From positions 1-7,784 of the forward strand of contig JAADDU010000060.1 in the NCBI GenBank assembly GCA_013153755.1: a stretch of DNA of 7,784 nucleotides. The letters are read 5' to 3'. The notes beneath the pieces were generated by a model that had not been told where the DNA came from, made no database searches, and was given only the letters and a program-made list of their open reading frames with translations. Positions 1-6,260 of the stretch are shown in pieces. Numbering within the stretch: position 1 is the stretch's first letter; each line of letters starts with the position of its first letter. The DNA comes from Campylobacterota bacterium. GTDB taxonomy: Bacteria; Campylobacterota; Campylobacteria; Campylobacterales; Sulfurimonadaceae. Position numbers and translations under genes: made by a program.

Positions 1-1860
1 GGTGGTGGTCATGCTGGTATAGAAGCATCCCTTGCATCTGCTAGGATGGGAAATAAAACTCTACTTATCTCTATGTTGGCTGAAAATGTTGGAGCTACAA
101 GTTGTAACCCTGCCATAGGTGGACTAGCTAAAGGGCATCTTGTTCGTGAGATAGATGCACTTGGTGGGGAGATGGGGCTTATAACTGATGAAGCCGGAAT
201 CCAGTTTCGCATACTTAACCAAACAAAAGGTCCTGCAGTTCGTGGCAGTCGTGCTCAAATAGATATGGATAAGTACAGAGTTATAGCTAGAAATGTTGTG
301 CTAAACACTCCAAATCTGGACTTAACACAAGAGATGGCAGATAGTTTGATAGTGCAAGATAACGAGATAAAAGGGGTAAAAACAGACCTTTTAAATGAGT
401 ATAGTGCATCTAAAGTTATCATCACAAGTGGAACTTTTCTAAATGGTATCATCCACATAGGTGAAGTTCAACAAGTTGGTGGTAGATTTGGTGAGCAAAC
501 AAGTGTTAACCTTAGTGCATCTTTGAAAAATGATTGTGATTTGACTATATCTAGGCTTAAAACAGGTACTTGTGCGAGGATAGACAGCTCAACTATAGAT
601 TTTAGTGTGATGGAGGAGCAGGGTGGTGATGAGCTTCCAAACCCTTTTAGTTTTAGAACTAACCGTGAAGAGTTTAGGGCCACAAAAAAACAGCTACCTT
701 GTTACATAGCTTACACAAATGAGACAACACACAACATCATAGAGTCAAACTTTTACAGAGCACCACTCTTTACAGGACAAATCGCAGGAAAAAGCCCTAG
801 ATACTGCCCAAGTATCGAAGATAAGATAGATAAATTTCCAGATAAAGAGCGACACCACCTTTTCATAGAACCACAAACTATGGACAATACAGAGTGCTAC
901 ATAAACGGTTTAAGTACCTCTTTGCCACCAGAGGTTCAAAGAGATATGATCCACTCAGTAAAGGGGATGGAAAATGCCAAGATAGTTCGTTATGGCTATG
1001 CTATAGAGTACGATTTTGTTGACCCAAGGGAGCTTAAACATTCGCTAGAAACTAAAAAAGTAAAAGGTTTGTATCTAGCAGGGCAGATAAATGGCACAAC
1101 AGGCTATGAAGAAGCAGCAGCACAAGGTCTTATGGCAGGGATAAATGCATCTTTGGCACTTCAAGACAAAGAGCCACTCATACTTAGAAGAGATGAAGCA
1201 TATATAGGTGTTTTGATAGATGATTTGGTAACAAAAGGGACAAAAGAGCCTTATAGGATGTTTACAAGTAGAGCAGAATACAGACTTTTACTTCGTGAAG
1301 AGAGTGCAGATACAAGGTTATCATCTTACGGATATGAATTAGGGCTTTTAGATGCAGTGGTTTTTGAGAAAGTGAAGTTAAAAGATAAGCAGATAAAAGA
1401 TGGTGCAAAACTTTTAGAAGATACAAAGTTTACACCAAACAAAGAGTTTAATGCTATTTTAGAGAAGATGGATGAACAACCTCTAAAAGATGTATCAACA
1501 GCCCAACAACTAGTAGCTAGAAAGAGTTTTGATGTTGCTAAGATGCTCACAATCTGCCCAGAGCTAGAAAAGTATGATGAGTATATAAAAGATGAGATAC
1601 TTGTAGAGGGTAAATATGCAAGATATATAGATAAACAAACACTAGAGATACAAAGGATGAAAAAGTATCTAAAAGTATCTATCCCAGAGGGGTTTGATTT
1701 TAAAAGTGTGAGTGGACTTAGTAAAGAGGTTGTGGAAAAACTAGAGATGTTTAATCCACCAACACTTCAAGCTGCGATGAATATCAGTGGAATCACCCCA
1801 GCAGCGATAGAGATACTTCATATATATATAAGAATAGATGCAAAAAAGGTTAAAAAATAG
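1..1860 (+). CDS. mnmG: tRNA uridine-5-carboxymethylaminomethyl(34) synthesis protein MnmG (5'-truncated)
   Basis: MnmG (GidA) is an FAD protein that works with the GTPase MnmE to place the carboxymethylaminomethyl (or aminomethyl) group on wobble U34 of certain tRNAs, using methylene-tetrahydrofolate and NADH. The frame is open from base 1, where the dinucleotide-binding motif GGGHAG begins, so about 10-12 N-terminal residues are missing. The ATG at 46 is internal. 619 residues are visible, against about 629 in E. coli. Both family signatures are present: [15 protein letters not shown] near nt 793-837 and [12 protein letters not shown] near nt 1078-1113. The two conserved cysteines fall in SCNPAIGG (codon 103-105) and RYCPSIEDK (codon 805-807). 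[10 protein letters not shown] and the C-terminal [12 protein letters not shown]...[12 protein letters not shown] segment are also typical. The gene looks intact apart from the window edge. Its stop overlaps the next start by one base. Ile codons are mostly ATA, unlike the pet genes and the porin. Confidence 0.97.
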   Translation, partial: GGGHAGIEASLASARMGNKTLLISMLAENVGATSCNPAIGGLAKGHLVREIDALGGEMGLITDEAGIQFRILNQTKGPAVRGSRAQIDMDKYRVIARNVVLNTPNLDLTQEMADSLIVQDNEIKGVKTDLLNEYSASKVIITSGTFLNGIIHIGEVQQVGGRFGEQTSVNLSASLKNDCDLTISRLKTGTCARIDSSTIDFSVMEEQGGDELPNPFSFRTNREEFRATKKQLPCYIAYTNETTHNIIESNFYRAPLFTGQIAGKSPRYCPSIEDKIDKFPDKERHHLFIEPQTMDNTECYINGLSTSLPPEVQRDMIHSVKGMENAKIVRYGYAIEYDFVDPRELKHSLETKKVKGLYLAGQINGTTGYEEAAAQGLMAGINASLALQDKEPLILRRDEAYIGVLIDDLVTKGTKEPYRMFTSRAEYRLLLREESADTRLSSYGYELGLLDAVVFEKVKLKDKQIKDGAKLLEDTKFTPNKEFNAILEKMDEQPLKDVSTAQQLVARKSFDVAKMLTICPELEKYDEYIKDEILVEGKYARYIDKQTLEIQRMKKYLKVSIPEGFDFKSVSGLSKEVVEKLEMFNPPTLQAAMNISGITPAAIEILHIYIRIDAKKVKK

Positions 1861-2657
1861 TGAAAACATACTACTATGTACATACAGGACACCGTATAGG
1901 TTTAGATAGGTTTAGAAGGGCTACAACGATTTTAAGACTTTTAAAAGATGAAGATATAACCCTTTTATGCTCAGATTTTCGTATAGCAAATGAGGCTAGA
2001 GATTTTGGAGTGGATAAAGCGGTGGGTATAGATGTGGTTAGAAATATCCCACAAATCACACACTTTAGAGATAGACTTATATTTGATTCTGATGAAGCAA
2101 ACCCTATAATGCTTGAAGATATGAAAAACTATTTTTCCTCTTTTTTACATATACCTGAAGAGATGGTTGTGGTTGATGATAAATACTTTAAAGAGTATGA
2201 AAAAACTATACCTTTAGCCTTTTTCTTTGGTGATGATGATTATGAAAAAGATTTGGAAAAAAATCTCTCTTTTCTTGATGGTTTGGATGTTGATTTACAA
2301 CTTGGATACTACTACTTTTTTGATTATGAAGATATGTTAAAAGAAAAATTTCCCAGACATCATGAGTTTGAGGATTATGACGAAGTGATAACAAAATCAA
2401 AAGTTCTTATAACTGCATCTCCTCAAGCAGTTTTAGAAAACCTTGCAGCAGGTGGAAAACCTATCTATTTTCAAAGAGAGGATTATACTCATAGATTTCA
2501 AGAATTTTTTAAGAAACTTAATGTCCCTATAATCAAAAGTTATGATAATAGTCAACTTTTGACAATATTGGAAAATATATCTACGCATGAGTATTACCAA
2601 CAGGAACAAAATAGTGACAATTTAGTAGAATTTATAAAAGATAGCTTAAATTTATAA
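1860..2657 (+). CDS. conserved-looking protein of unknown function, possible GT-B/PseG-like fold
   Basis: 265 residues with no family I can name with certainty. The start is GTG at 1860, whose G is the last base of the mnmG stop (TAGTG). An AAAGG at 1845-1849 gives suitable spacing, so translational coupling to mnmG is likely. No signal peptide or membrane helix is seen, so it is probably cytosolic. The layout resembles PseG/MurG-type GT-B proteins. An N-terminal strand leads into HRIGLDRFRRATTILRLLK (11-29), comparable to the PseG IGFGH..R region. A central FFFGDDDYEKDL (121-132) sits where the second domain would begin. Then VITKSKVLITASPQAVLENL (176-195) and GGKPIYFQRED (198-208) resemble the 'ISASS...NEAL...' donor-binding segment. 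The catalytic His of PseG would be replaced (GLDR instead of GFGH), so ordinary activity is doubtful. The protein is very rich in Asp, Tyr and Phe. The fold is an inference by eye; that the gene is real is well supported by its length and coupling. Confidence 0.88.
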   Translation: MKTYYYVHTGHRIGLDRFRRATTILRLLKDEDITLLCSDFRIANEARDFGVDKAVGIDVVRNIPQITHFRDRLIFDSDEANPIMLEDMKNYFSSFLHIPEEMVVVDDKYFKEYEKTIPLAFFFGDDDYEKDLEKNLSFLDGLDVDLQLGYYYFFDYEDMLKEKFPRHHEFEDYDEVITKSKVLITASPQAVLENLAAGGKPIYFQREDYTHRFQEFFKKLNVPIIKSYDNSQLLTILENISTHEYYQQEQNSDNLVEFIKDSLNL

Positions 2658-2678
2658 AGACTTAAAAGTTATTTGGTG

Positions 2679-2684
2679 TATAAT
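2679..2684 (+). promoter_or_regulatory. probable sigma70-type -10 box for petABC
   Basis: A perfect TATAAT lies in the 61-base gap between the upstream gene and petA, preceded directly by TG (GGTGTATAAT). No -35 box can be recognised at 16-18 bases upstream, which is normal for Campylobacterota housekeeping promoters. Transcription would start near 2690-2692, giving a leader of about 28 nt with an AAAGTGAG ribosome-binding site at 2706-2713. This would let petABC be transcribed independently of mnmG. Confidence 0.65.
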
Positions 2685-2718
2685 CAGGTTTTAAAAATTC
2701 ACAATAAAGTGAGCAGAT

Positions 2719-3249
2719 ATGGAAAATAATAGCCGTAGAGGTTTTATGGGAAAAGCATTTGGTGCTGTTGCAGCAGTTGGTGCAGTTGGTTCATTAGTTG
2801 CTATGAAAAAAACTTGGGATCCACTTCCAAGCGTTAAAGCAGCTGGTTTTACAACTCTTGATATGACAACTTATCAGGAAAATGTAATGGTTACAGAGAA
2901 ATGGAGAGGGAAACCTATCTTCGTTTTAAAACAGTCAGCAGAAATGCTTAAAAAAGCAAAAGAAAATCCGAGAGATATAGAAAGACTTGTTGAGATAGCA
3001 GGTTCATATTATATGGTTTGTATTGGTTTATGTACACACTTAGGATGTATTCCAGCATTTAGACCAGAGTCAAATGATTTTAAATGTGCTTGTCATGGTG
3101 GCGAGTTTGATGCGTCAGGTATGGTTCAGTTAGTACCACCTCCACGAGGATTTGATATTCCTCCATTTAAAATAGATGGTACAAAATTGGTTCTTGGTGA
3201 AGTTGGTCCAGAGTGGCAAGCTATGAAAGATAATGGCATTACGCTATAA
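2719..3249 (+). CDS. petA: Rieske iron-sulfur subunit of cytochrome bc complex
   Basis: This 176-residue protein is the [2Fe-2S] subunit that takes the first electron from quinol at the Qo site and passes it to cytochrome c. The N-terminus carries a twin-arginine motif (SRRGFM, residues 5-10) followed by a Gly/Ala-rich hydrophobic stretch (about 12-29), so it is probably Tat-exported and kept as a membrane anchor. Cluster loop 1 is CTHLGC (C105, H107, C110) and loop 2 is CACHGG (C123, C125, H126). The Fe ligands are C105, H107, C123 and H126, with C110-C125 as the expected disulfide. Loop 2 differs from the CPCHGS..Y form of ubiquinol enzymes: G128 replaces Ser and F130 replaces Tyr, which predicts a lower midpoint potential. 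The Pro loop reads PPPRGFD (140-146). The start is supported by AAAGTGAG five bases upstream. It is the first gene of petABC, 15 bases before petB. Confidence 0.96.
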   Translation: MENNSRRGFMGKAFGAVAAVGAVGSLVAMKKTWDPLPSVKAAGFTTLDMTTYQENVMVTEKWRGKPIFVLKQSAEMLKKAKENPRDIERLVEIAGSYYMVCIGLCTHLGCIPAFRPESNDFKCACHGGEFDASGMVQLVPPPRGFDIPPFKIDGTKLVLGEVGPEWQAMKDNGITL

Positions 3250-3264
3250 ATAAGGGGAGGATAA

Positions 3265-4482
3265 ATGGCACATTTTACAAAAGCAACTAGTGTTAAAGAT
3301 TGGTTTAACCAACGCTTAGCAGTTGAAAAATTAGAAAAAGTGATGATGTCGGAGTATTGGATTCCGAAAAACATTAACTTCTTGTGGGCGATGGGTATGG
3401 TTCTTGTAATCACTTTCGCAATGTTAGTAGTATCAGGTATATTTTTATTAATGTACTATGTACCAACTACAACAGAAGCATTTAACAGTGTAAATTACAC
3501 TATAATGAGAGAAGTTGATTTTGGATGGTTATGGAGACATGTTCACGGTGTTGCAGCATCTGTTGTTTTCTTAATTATTTATATCCACATGTTTACAGGT
3601 ATTTACTATGGTTCTTATAAAAAGGGTCGTGAGTTAATCTGGATCTCTGGTATGCTTCTTTTTGTTGCATTTTCAGCAGAAGCATTTTCAGGATATATGT
3701 TACCATGGGGTCAAATGTCTTACTGGGCTGGTATGGTTATCACTAACTTATTTGCTGGTGGTTCATTACACGCAGATGGTTTAGTTGAGTGGATTCGTGG
3801 GGATTATGTTCCTGCACAAGCTTTCCTTGGTCGTTTCTTTATGCTTCATGTACTTCTTGTTCCTTTAGCTATTATGGGTCTTATCGGTTTACACTTCGGT
3901 GCTTTAAGAATTCCACATGTTAATAACCAAGATGGTGAAGAGATTGATTTTGATGCTGAAGCTAAAAAATACTTAGCTGGAGACACAAAAGGTTCTAAAG
4001 TTATGCGTTTTGCAAATGACTTTATGTCTAAAGATATGATGGTTGTTGGAATTTTCTTAATATTCTTTTTCTACCTTGTATTTTATAATTATGGTTTTGC
4101 GATGGATCCAGTTAACTTTGATCCAGCTGATGGTCTTAAGACTCCTGCACATATCTACCCTGAGTGGTATTTCTTATGGTCTTATGAGATTCTTCGTCCG
4201 TTTAATATTGATTTAGGTCTTATTCTTTTTGCATTTGCTCAAGTTATTTTTGTTCTTTTACCATTTTTAGATAGAAGTCCAAATACATGTGCTGCAAATC
4301 GTCGTGGTACAGCATTTAAAGTTTGGTTTTGGTTAATGTTATCAAACATGATTGTTCTAACAGCTATGGGTAAACTACCTCCTGAAGGTATATTTAGTAC
4401 TATCGGTCTTATTTCAGCAATTTTATTTGTTGTTATGTGGATAGCGCTTCCGTTTATTACAGCAAGAGAAAAAAAGGTATAA
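3265..4482 (+). CDS. petB: cytochrome b subunit of cytochrome bc complex
   Basis: 405 residues, an integral membrane subunit carrying hemes bL and bH and forming the quinol-oxidation (Qo) and quinone-reduction (Qi) sites. The length matches an unsplit cytochrome b rather than b6 plus subunit IV. The heme ligands appear as H94/H108 in helix B (13 residues between) and H195/H210 in helix D (14 residues between). The second spacing is as in cytochrome b6; mitochondrial-type cytochrome b has 13. GYMLPWGQMSYW (143-154) is the helix C/cd1 region of the Qo site, and PEWY (299-302) is the ef-loop Qo motif, followed by SYEILR. Hydrophobic helices lie roughly at 38-65, 92-114, 125-145, 190-213, 256-277, 314-334, 351-367 and 376-398. 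A strong AGGGGAGG at 3253-3260 precedes the ATG. The protein works with PetA and PetC, and petC begins 10 bases after its stop. Confidence 0.97.
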   Translation: MAHFTKATSVKDWFNQRLAVEKLEKVMMSEYWIPKNINFLWAMGMVLVITFAMLVVSGIFLLMYYVPTTTEAFNSVNYTIMREVDFGWLWRHVHGVAASVVFLIIYIHMFTGIYYGSYKKGRELIWISGMLLFVAFSAEAFSGYMLPWGQMSYWAGMVITNLFAGGSLHADGLVEWIRGDYVPAQAFLGRFFMLHVLLVPLAIMGLIGLHFGALRIPHVNNQDGEEIDFDAEAKKYLAGDTKGSKVMRFANDFMSKDMMVVGIFLIFFFYLVFYNYGFAMDPVNFDPADGLKTPAHIYPEWYFLWSYEILRPFNIDLGLILFAFAQVIFVLLPFLDRSPNTCAANRRGTAFKVWFWLMLSNMIVLTAMGKLPPEGIFSTIGLISAILFVVMWIALPFITAREKKV

Positions 4483-4492
4483 GGATAAAGAT

Positions 4493-5437
4493 ATGAAAAA
4501 TAAAGAACCATTAATATTAGCAGTTGTCGTATTTTTTACACTTGTAACTTACTATTTGGTTGAGCCTTATGCTCACCATGTAATGCATAAACATGTAGAA
4601 AGCGAAGGTTTTGCTTATGCTGATTTACCAGCAATAACGAAAAAAGGTGATGCTGTTCGTGGTAAAGATTTAGTGATGAACGCTGGTTGTGCTGGTTGTC
4701 ACTCTATTGAGTCTGCTGGTATGCCAGCTCCTATGGATGCAGTTATGGCAGCTCAAAGTTACGGTGTAAATCCACCAGATTTAAGTAATGCTGGTGCGAT
4801 TTTTGATGCTAAGTTCTTATCTGACCTTATCAAAAATCCAGCTCATGCTTTAAAAGTTGAACATAAATTTGATGCTGAAAAAGGTCAAATGCATCCAATG
4901 GTTGCATTCTATGGTATGGGTGGCGATATTGATCAAGAAGTAGCAGATATGGTTGCTTACTTAAAATCTATTGCAGTTAAAGCTGAAGAAGTGACTCCTA
5001 AAATGGCATTTGAAAATGCTTGTGGTAGATGTCATGCTGTTGGTTATGAAAACTGGACTCAAATTGGTGAAAAACCTAAGTTTAAACATGAAAAAGATAG
5101 TCTTGCATTTGATATAAAAGTTATAGAATATCAAGATAGTTTAAGTAAGTATATGGGTAAATTACCACCAGATTTAAGTATGTATATCCGTTCTCGTAAT
5201 GAGCACTTTATCTCAACTCTAATCGAAAACCCTCAAAATCATTTAGCTGGAACTGCTATGCCTCGTGTTGGTGTAACTGCAGAGTCTGCTGAGAAAGTTA
5301 TTGAGTATCTTGAAGATGCTGGTGATCCTAAGCGTCATGAAAGAGCTGCTATAGGTATGAATGTTATGATTTATATCATTATATTTGCTATCTTTGCTCT
5401 TCTATGGAAAAAACAAGTGTGGAGAGATTTACACTAA
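4493..5437 (+). CDS. petC: diheme cytochrome c subunit of cytochrome bc complex
   Basis: 314 residues, the electron-exit subunit that takes electrons from the Rieske protein and passes them to a periplasmic carrier or oxidase. There are two class I cytochrome c domains. Heme 1 is bound at CAGCH (66-70), with axial Met likely M133 or M136 in GQMHPM. Heme 2 is bound at CGRCH (177-181), with axial Met likely M256 in GTAMPRVG. The halves look like an internal duplication: PPDLS (94-98) followed by LIKNPAHAL, and PPDLS (225-229) followed by LIENPQNHL. An N-terminal hydrophobic segment (7-23) and a C-terminal one (287-304, then KKQVWRDLH) suggest two membrane anchors with both ends in the cytoplasm and the heme domains in the periplasm. 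This differs from single-anchor, monoheme cytochrome c1. AAGGAT at 4481-4486 overlaps the petB stop and serves as the ribosome-binding site. Confidence 0.95.
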   Translation: MKNKEPLILAVVVFFTLVTYYLVEPYAHHVMHKHVESEGFAYADLPAITKKGDAVRGKDLVMNAGCAGCHSIESAGMPAPMDAVMAAQSYGVNPPDLSNAGAIFDAKFLSDLIKNPAHALKVEHKFDAEKGQMHPMVAFYGMGGDIDQEVADMVAYLKSIAVKAEEVTPKMAFENACGRCHAVGYENWTQIGEKPKFKHEKDSLAFDIKVIEYQDSLSKYMGKLPPDLSMYIRSRNEHFISTLIENPQNHLAGTAMPRVGVTAESAEKVIEYLEDAGDPKRHERAAIGMNVMIYIIIFAIFALLWKKQVWRDLH

Positions 5438-5444
5438 ATTTATT

Positions 5445-5508
5445 GGAGGCACGGTTTTAACCGTACTTCCAAGTTTTAAGGTACGGTTTTAACCGTACCT
5501 TACTTTTA
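5445..5508. repeat. tandem duplication of a palindromic hairpin unit after petC
   Basis: Two copies of the 16-base sequence ACGGTTTTAACCGTAC (from 5451 and from 5483) sit in units with a period of about 32 bases, each followed by a TTTTAA-containing tail (about 5474-5479 and 5504-5509). Each core is a near-palindrome, so each unit folds on its own, and either arm of one copy can also pair with the opposite arm of the other. The left unit (5445-5470) is an imperfect hairpin with one C/A mismatch and one G-T wobble. The right unit is perfect and is listed separately as a terminator. Confidence 0.8.
5477..5507 (+). terminator. probable rho-independent terminator of petABC
   Basis: A perfect 12-bp inverted repeat (5477-5488 with 5491-5502; in RNA the loop is probably 4 nt after the innermost pairs open) contains GGTACGG/CCGTACC and is followed by CTTTT. 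It lies 40 bases after the petC stop. The T-tract is short. On the opposite strand the hairpin is not followed by a T-run, so it is less convincing as a terminator for the convergent gene, for which I see no clear terminator. Confidence 0.65.
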
Positions 5509-5540
5509 AATATATGACTAAAGTCGTAGCTCCTTTAAAA

Positions 5541-6005
5541 TTATTTTTTTTCTACAACAACAATAGTTCCACAAATAATATCGTGCAACCCTTTTTTTTG
5601 TTTCGTATAAAACGGAAGAAAAAGACCTAAGAGTGTAGTTGCAGTAAATAAAAAAGCAACAAATCTTACTAATGCTTTAAAGAAACCTATTTGTTCTCCA
5701 GTTGTATCATCAACTACTTTCATCTCATAAGCTTTTTTACCTGGAGTTTGTCCAAACCTACTAAGTAAATAGGCATAAACTAAACCATATATTGCTACAC
5801 CACTAAACTGTGCCAATCCAGATGATTGAAAATCATCTTTACCATTAAGAATTACGTATGTTATAGCATATAATATAGGTGCATATATCATAAACATATC
5901 TGTTATAAGAGCTTTTATCCTATCTACGAATCTAGCATAGATATATATAGGCTTTTGCTCAACCTTTGTCTGTTTGTTTTGTTTTTTTATGTCTCTAAAT
6001 CTCAT
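5541..6005 (-). CDS. RDD family integral membrane protein
   Basis: 154 residues from the ATG at 6005. This is a small inner-membrane protein of the RDD family, whose biochemical role is mostly unknown; some members are linked to ion transport or stress. Family marks are clear: ARFVDRIKALITD with R25, D28 and D36; the GQTPGKKAYEMKVVD block (85-99); a conserved R114 at the start of the last hydrophobic segment; and the terminal GLHDIICGTIVVV (139-151). Three hydrophobic segments lie near 31-53, 65-83 and 110-132. The N-terminal 20 residues are rich in Lys, Arg and Gln. The frame stays open to a GTG at 6056, but that start has no ribosome-binding site and the likely promoter lies inside the extra 51 bases, so I prefer 6005. 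The gene is convergent with petC and divergent from the porin. An A8 run on the coding strand (5592-5599) is a possible slippage point near the 3' end. Confidence 0.9.
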   Translation of the reverse strand: MRFRDIKKQNKQTKVEQKPIYIYARFVDRIKALITDMFMIYAPILYAITYVILNGKDDFQSSGLAQFSGVAIYGLVYAYLLSRFGQTPGKKAYEMKVVDDTTGEQIGFFKALVRFVAFLFTATTLLGLFLPFYTKQKKGLHDIICGTIVVVEKK

Positions 6006-6012
6006 AAGAAAG

Positions 6013-6021
6013 ATTATAACA
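6013..6021 (-). promoter_or_regulatory. perfect extended -10 element for the RDD gene
   Basis: Read on the - strand the sequence is TGTTATAAT, a perfect TGn plus TATAAT. Only seven bases separate it from the ATG at 6005, so transcription should begin at or within one base of the start codon. That predicts a leaderless mRNA and argues against the in-frame GTG at 6056. No -35 box is visible. Confidence 0.65.
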
Positions 6022-6137
6022 GATAAATACTTTTGTTTGTTTGAGAGAAAAAACACTCAAAAACACCTATAAAAGGGTAAAAAGTAAACAAATAGTCAAT
6101 AAAAATCATAATTTAAACTTAATTTAAAAATTACCCA

Positions 6138-6145
6138 TGTACAAT
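6138..6145 (+). promoter_or_regulatory. probable -10 region of the porin promoter
   Basis: TGTACAAT, with TACAAT at 6140-6145, follows a very A/T-rich stretch (about 6080-6132) that could act like an UP element. No -35 box is evident. A start near 6152 would give a leader of roughly 108 nt before the ATG at 6261, containing the paired segments described at 6162-6232. The assignment is tentative because it rests on one element with one mismatch to TATAAT. Confidence 0.5.
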
Positions 6146-6161
6146 GTGGAGTCTAAAAATG

Positions 6162-6232
6162 TATCACACTTTGTGAAGTGATAGTAGAGTAGCATTTGTG
6201 TTGTTTTGCTATCACTTCAACAAACAGGTGAT
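6162..6232 (+). promoter_or_regulatory. four alternately complementary segments in the porin leader
   Basis: Segment 1 (TATCAC, 6162-6167) can pair with segment 2 (GTGATA, 6178-6183). Segment 2 in its longer form (TGAAGTGATAG, 6174-6184) is a perfect 11-bp match to segment 3 (CTATCACTTCA, 6209-6219). Segment 3 can also pair with segment 4 (GTGAT, 6228-6232). A further small hairpin, TAGCA (6190-6194) with TGCTA (6207-6211), competes with the long stem. Pairings 1:2 plus 3:4 exclude 2:3, the geometry of a leader RNA switch or attenuator. No T-run follows any of the stems, so premature termination is not obvious; effects on translation or RNA stability are as likely. The same TATCAC words could instead be DNA sites for a regulator. 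The function is unproven. Confidence 0.5.
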
Positions 6233-6248
6233 GACACTTTAAAAAAAC

Positions 6249-6254
6249 AGGAGA
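6249..6254 (+). promoter_or_regulatory. ribosome-binding site that decides the porin start
   Basis: AGGAGA ends directly against the ATG at 6255, too close for initiation there. It lies six bases before the ATG at 6261, which is normal spacing. The second ATG also gives a standard signal peptide beginning MKK. Confidence 0.8.
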
Positions 6255-6260
6255 ATGAAT

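Noticed and set aside
255..683. Open frames on the - strand inside mnmG
   Set aside because: They lie entirely antisense to a well-conserved gene, show no recognisable domain and have no supported start.
1821..1830. Five TA repeats inside the 3' end of mnmG, considered as a phase-variable tract
   Set aside because: A ten-base TA run is common in AT-rich DNA, and it encodes conserved-looking residues (HIYIR) in a housekeeping gene.
5445..5502. Two repeat units with a period of about 32 bases, considered as a mini CRISPR array
   Set aside because: There are only two copies, no spacer of unrelated sequence lies between them, and no cas genes are nearby. The copies are tandem hairpins at an operon end.
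5504..5539. TTTTAAA/TTTAAAA inverted repeat enclosing a small GACTAAAGTC hairpin, considered as the RDD terminator
   Set aside because: The outer stem is all A/T, the inner one has a C/A mismatch on the - strand, and no T-run follows on that strand.
5592..5599. A8 run on the coding strand of the RDD gene, considered as a programmed frameshift or phase-variation site
   Set aside because: The zero frame continues into the conserved GLHD...GTIVV block on the far side, so no frameshift is needed, and eight A residues are unremarkable at this base composition.
6085..6132. Repeated AATTTAAA words upstream of the porin promoter, considered as a regulator binding site
   Set aside because: They are short and fully A/T in an A/T-rich stretch, so chance or a general UP-like effect explains them.
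6255..6260. ATG at 6255 as the porin start
   Set aside because: The ribosome-binding site AGGAGA touches this ATG, while the next ATG at 6261 has normal spacing and starts a standard MKK signal peptide.
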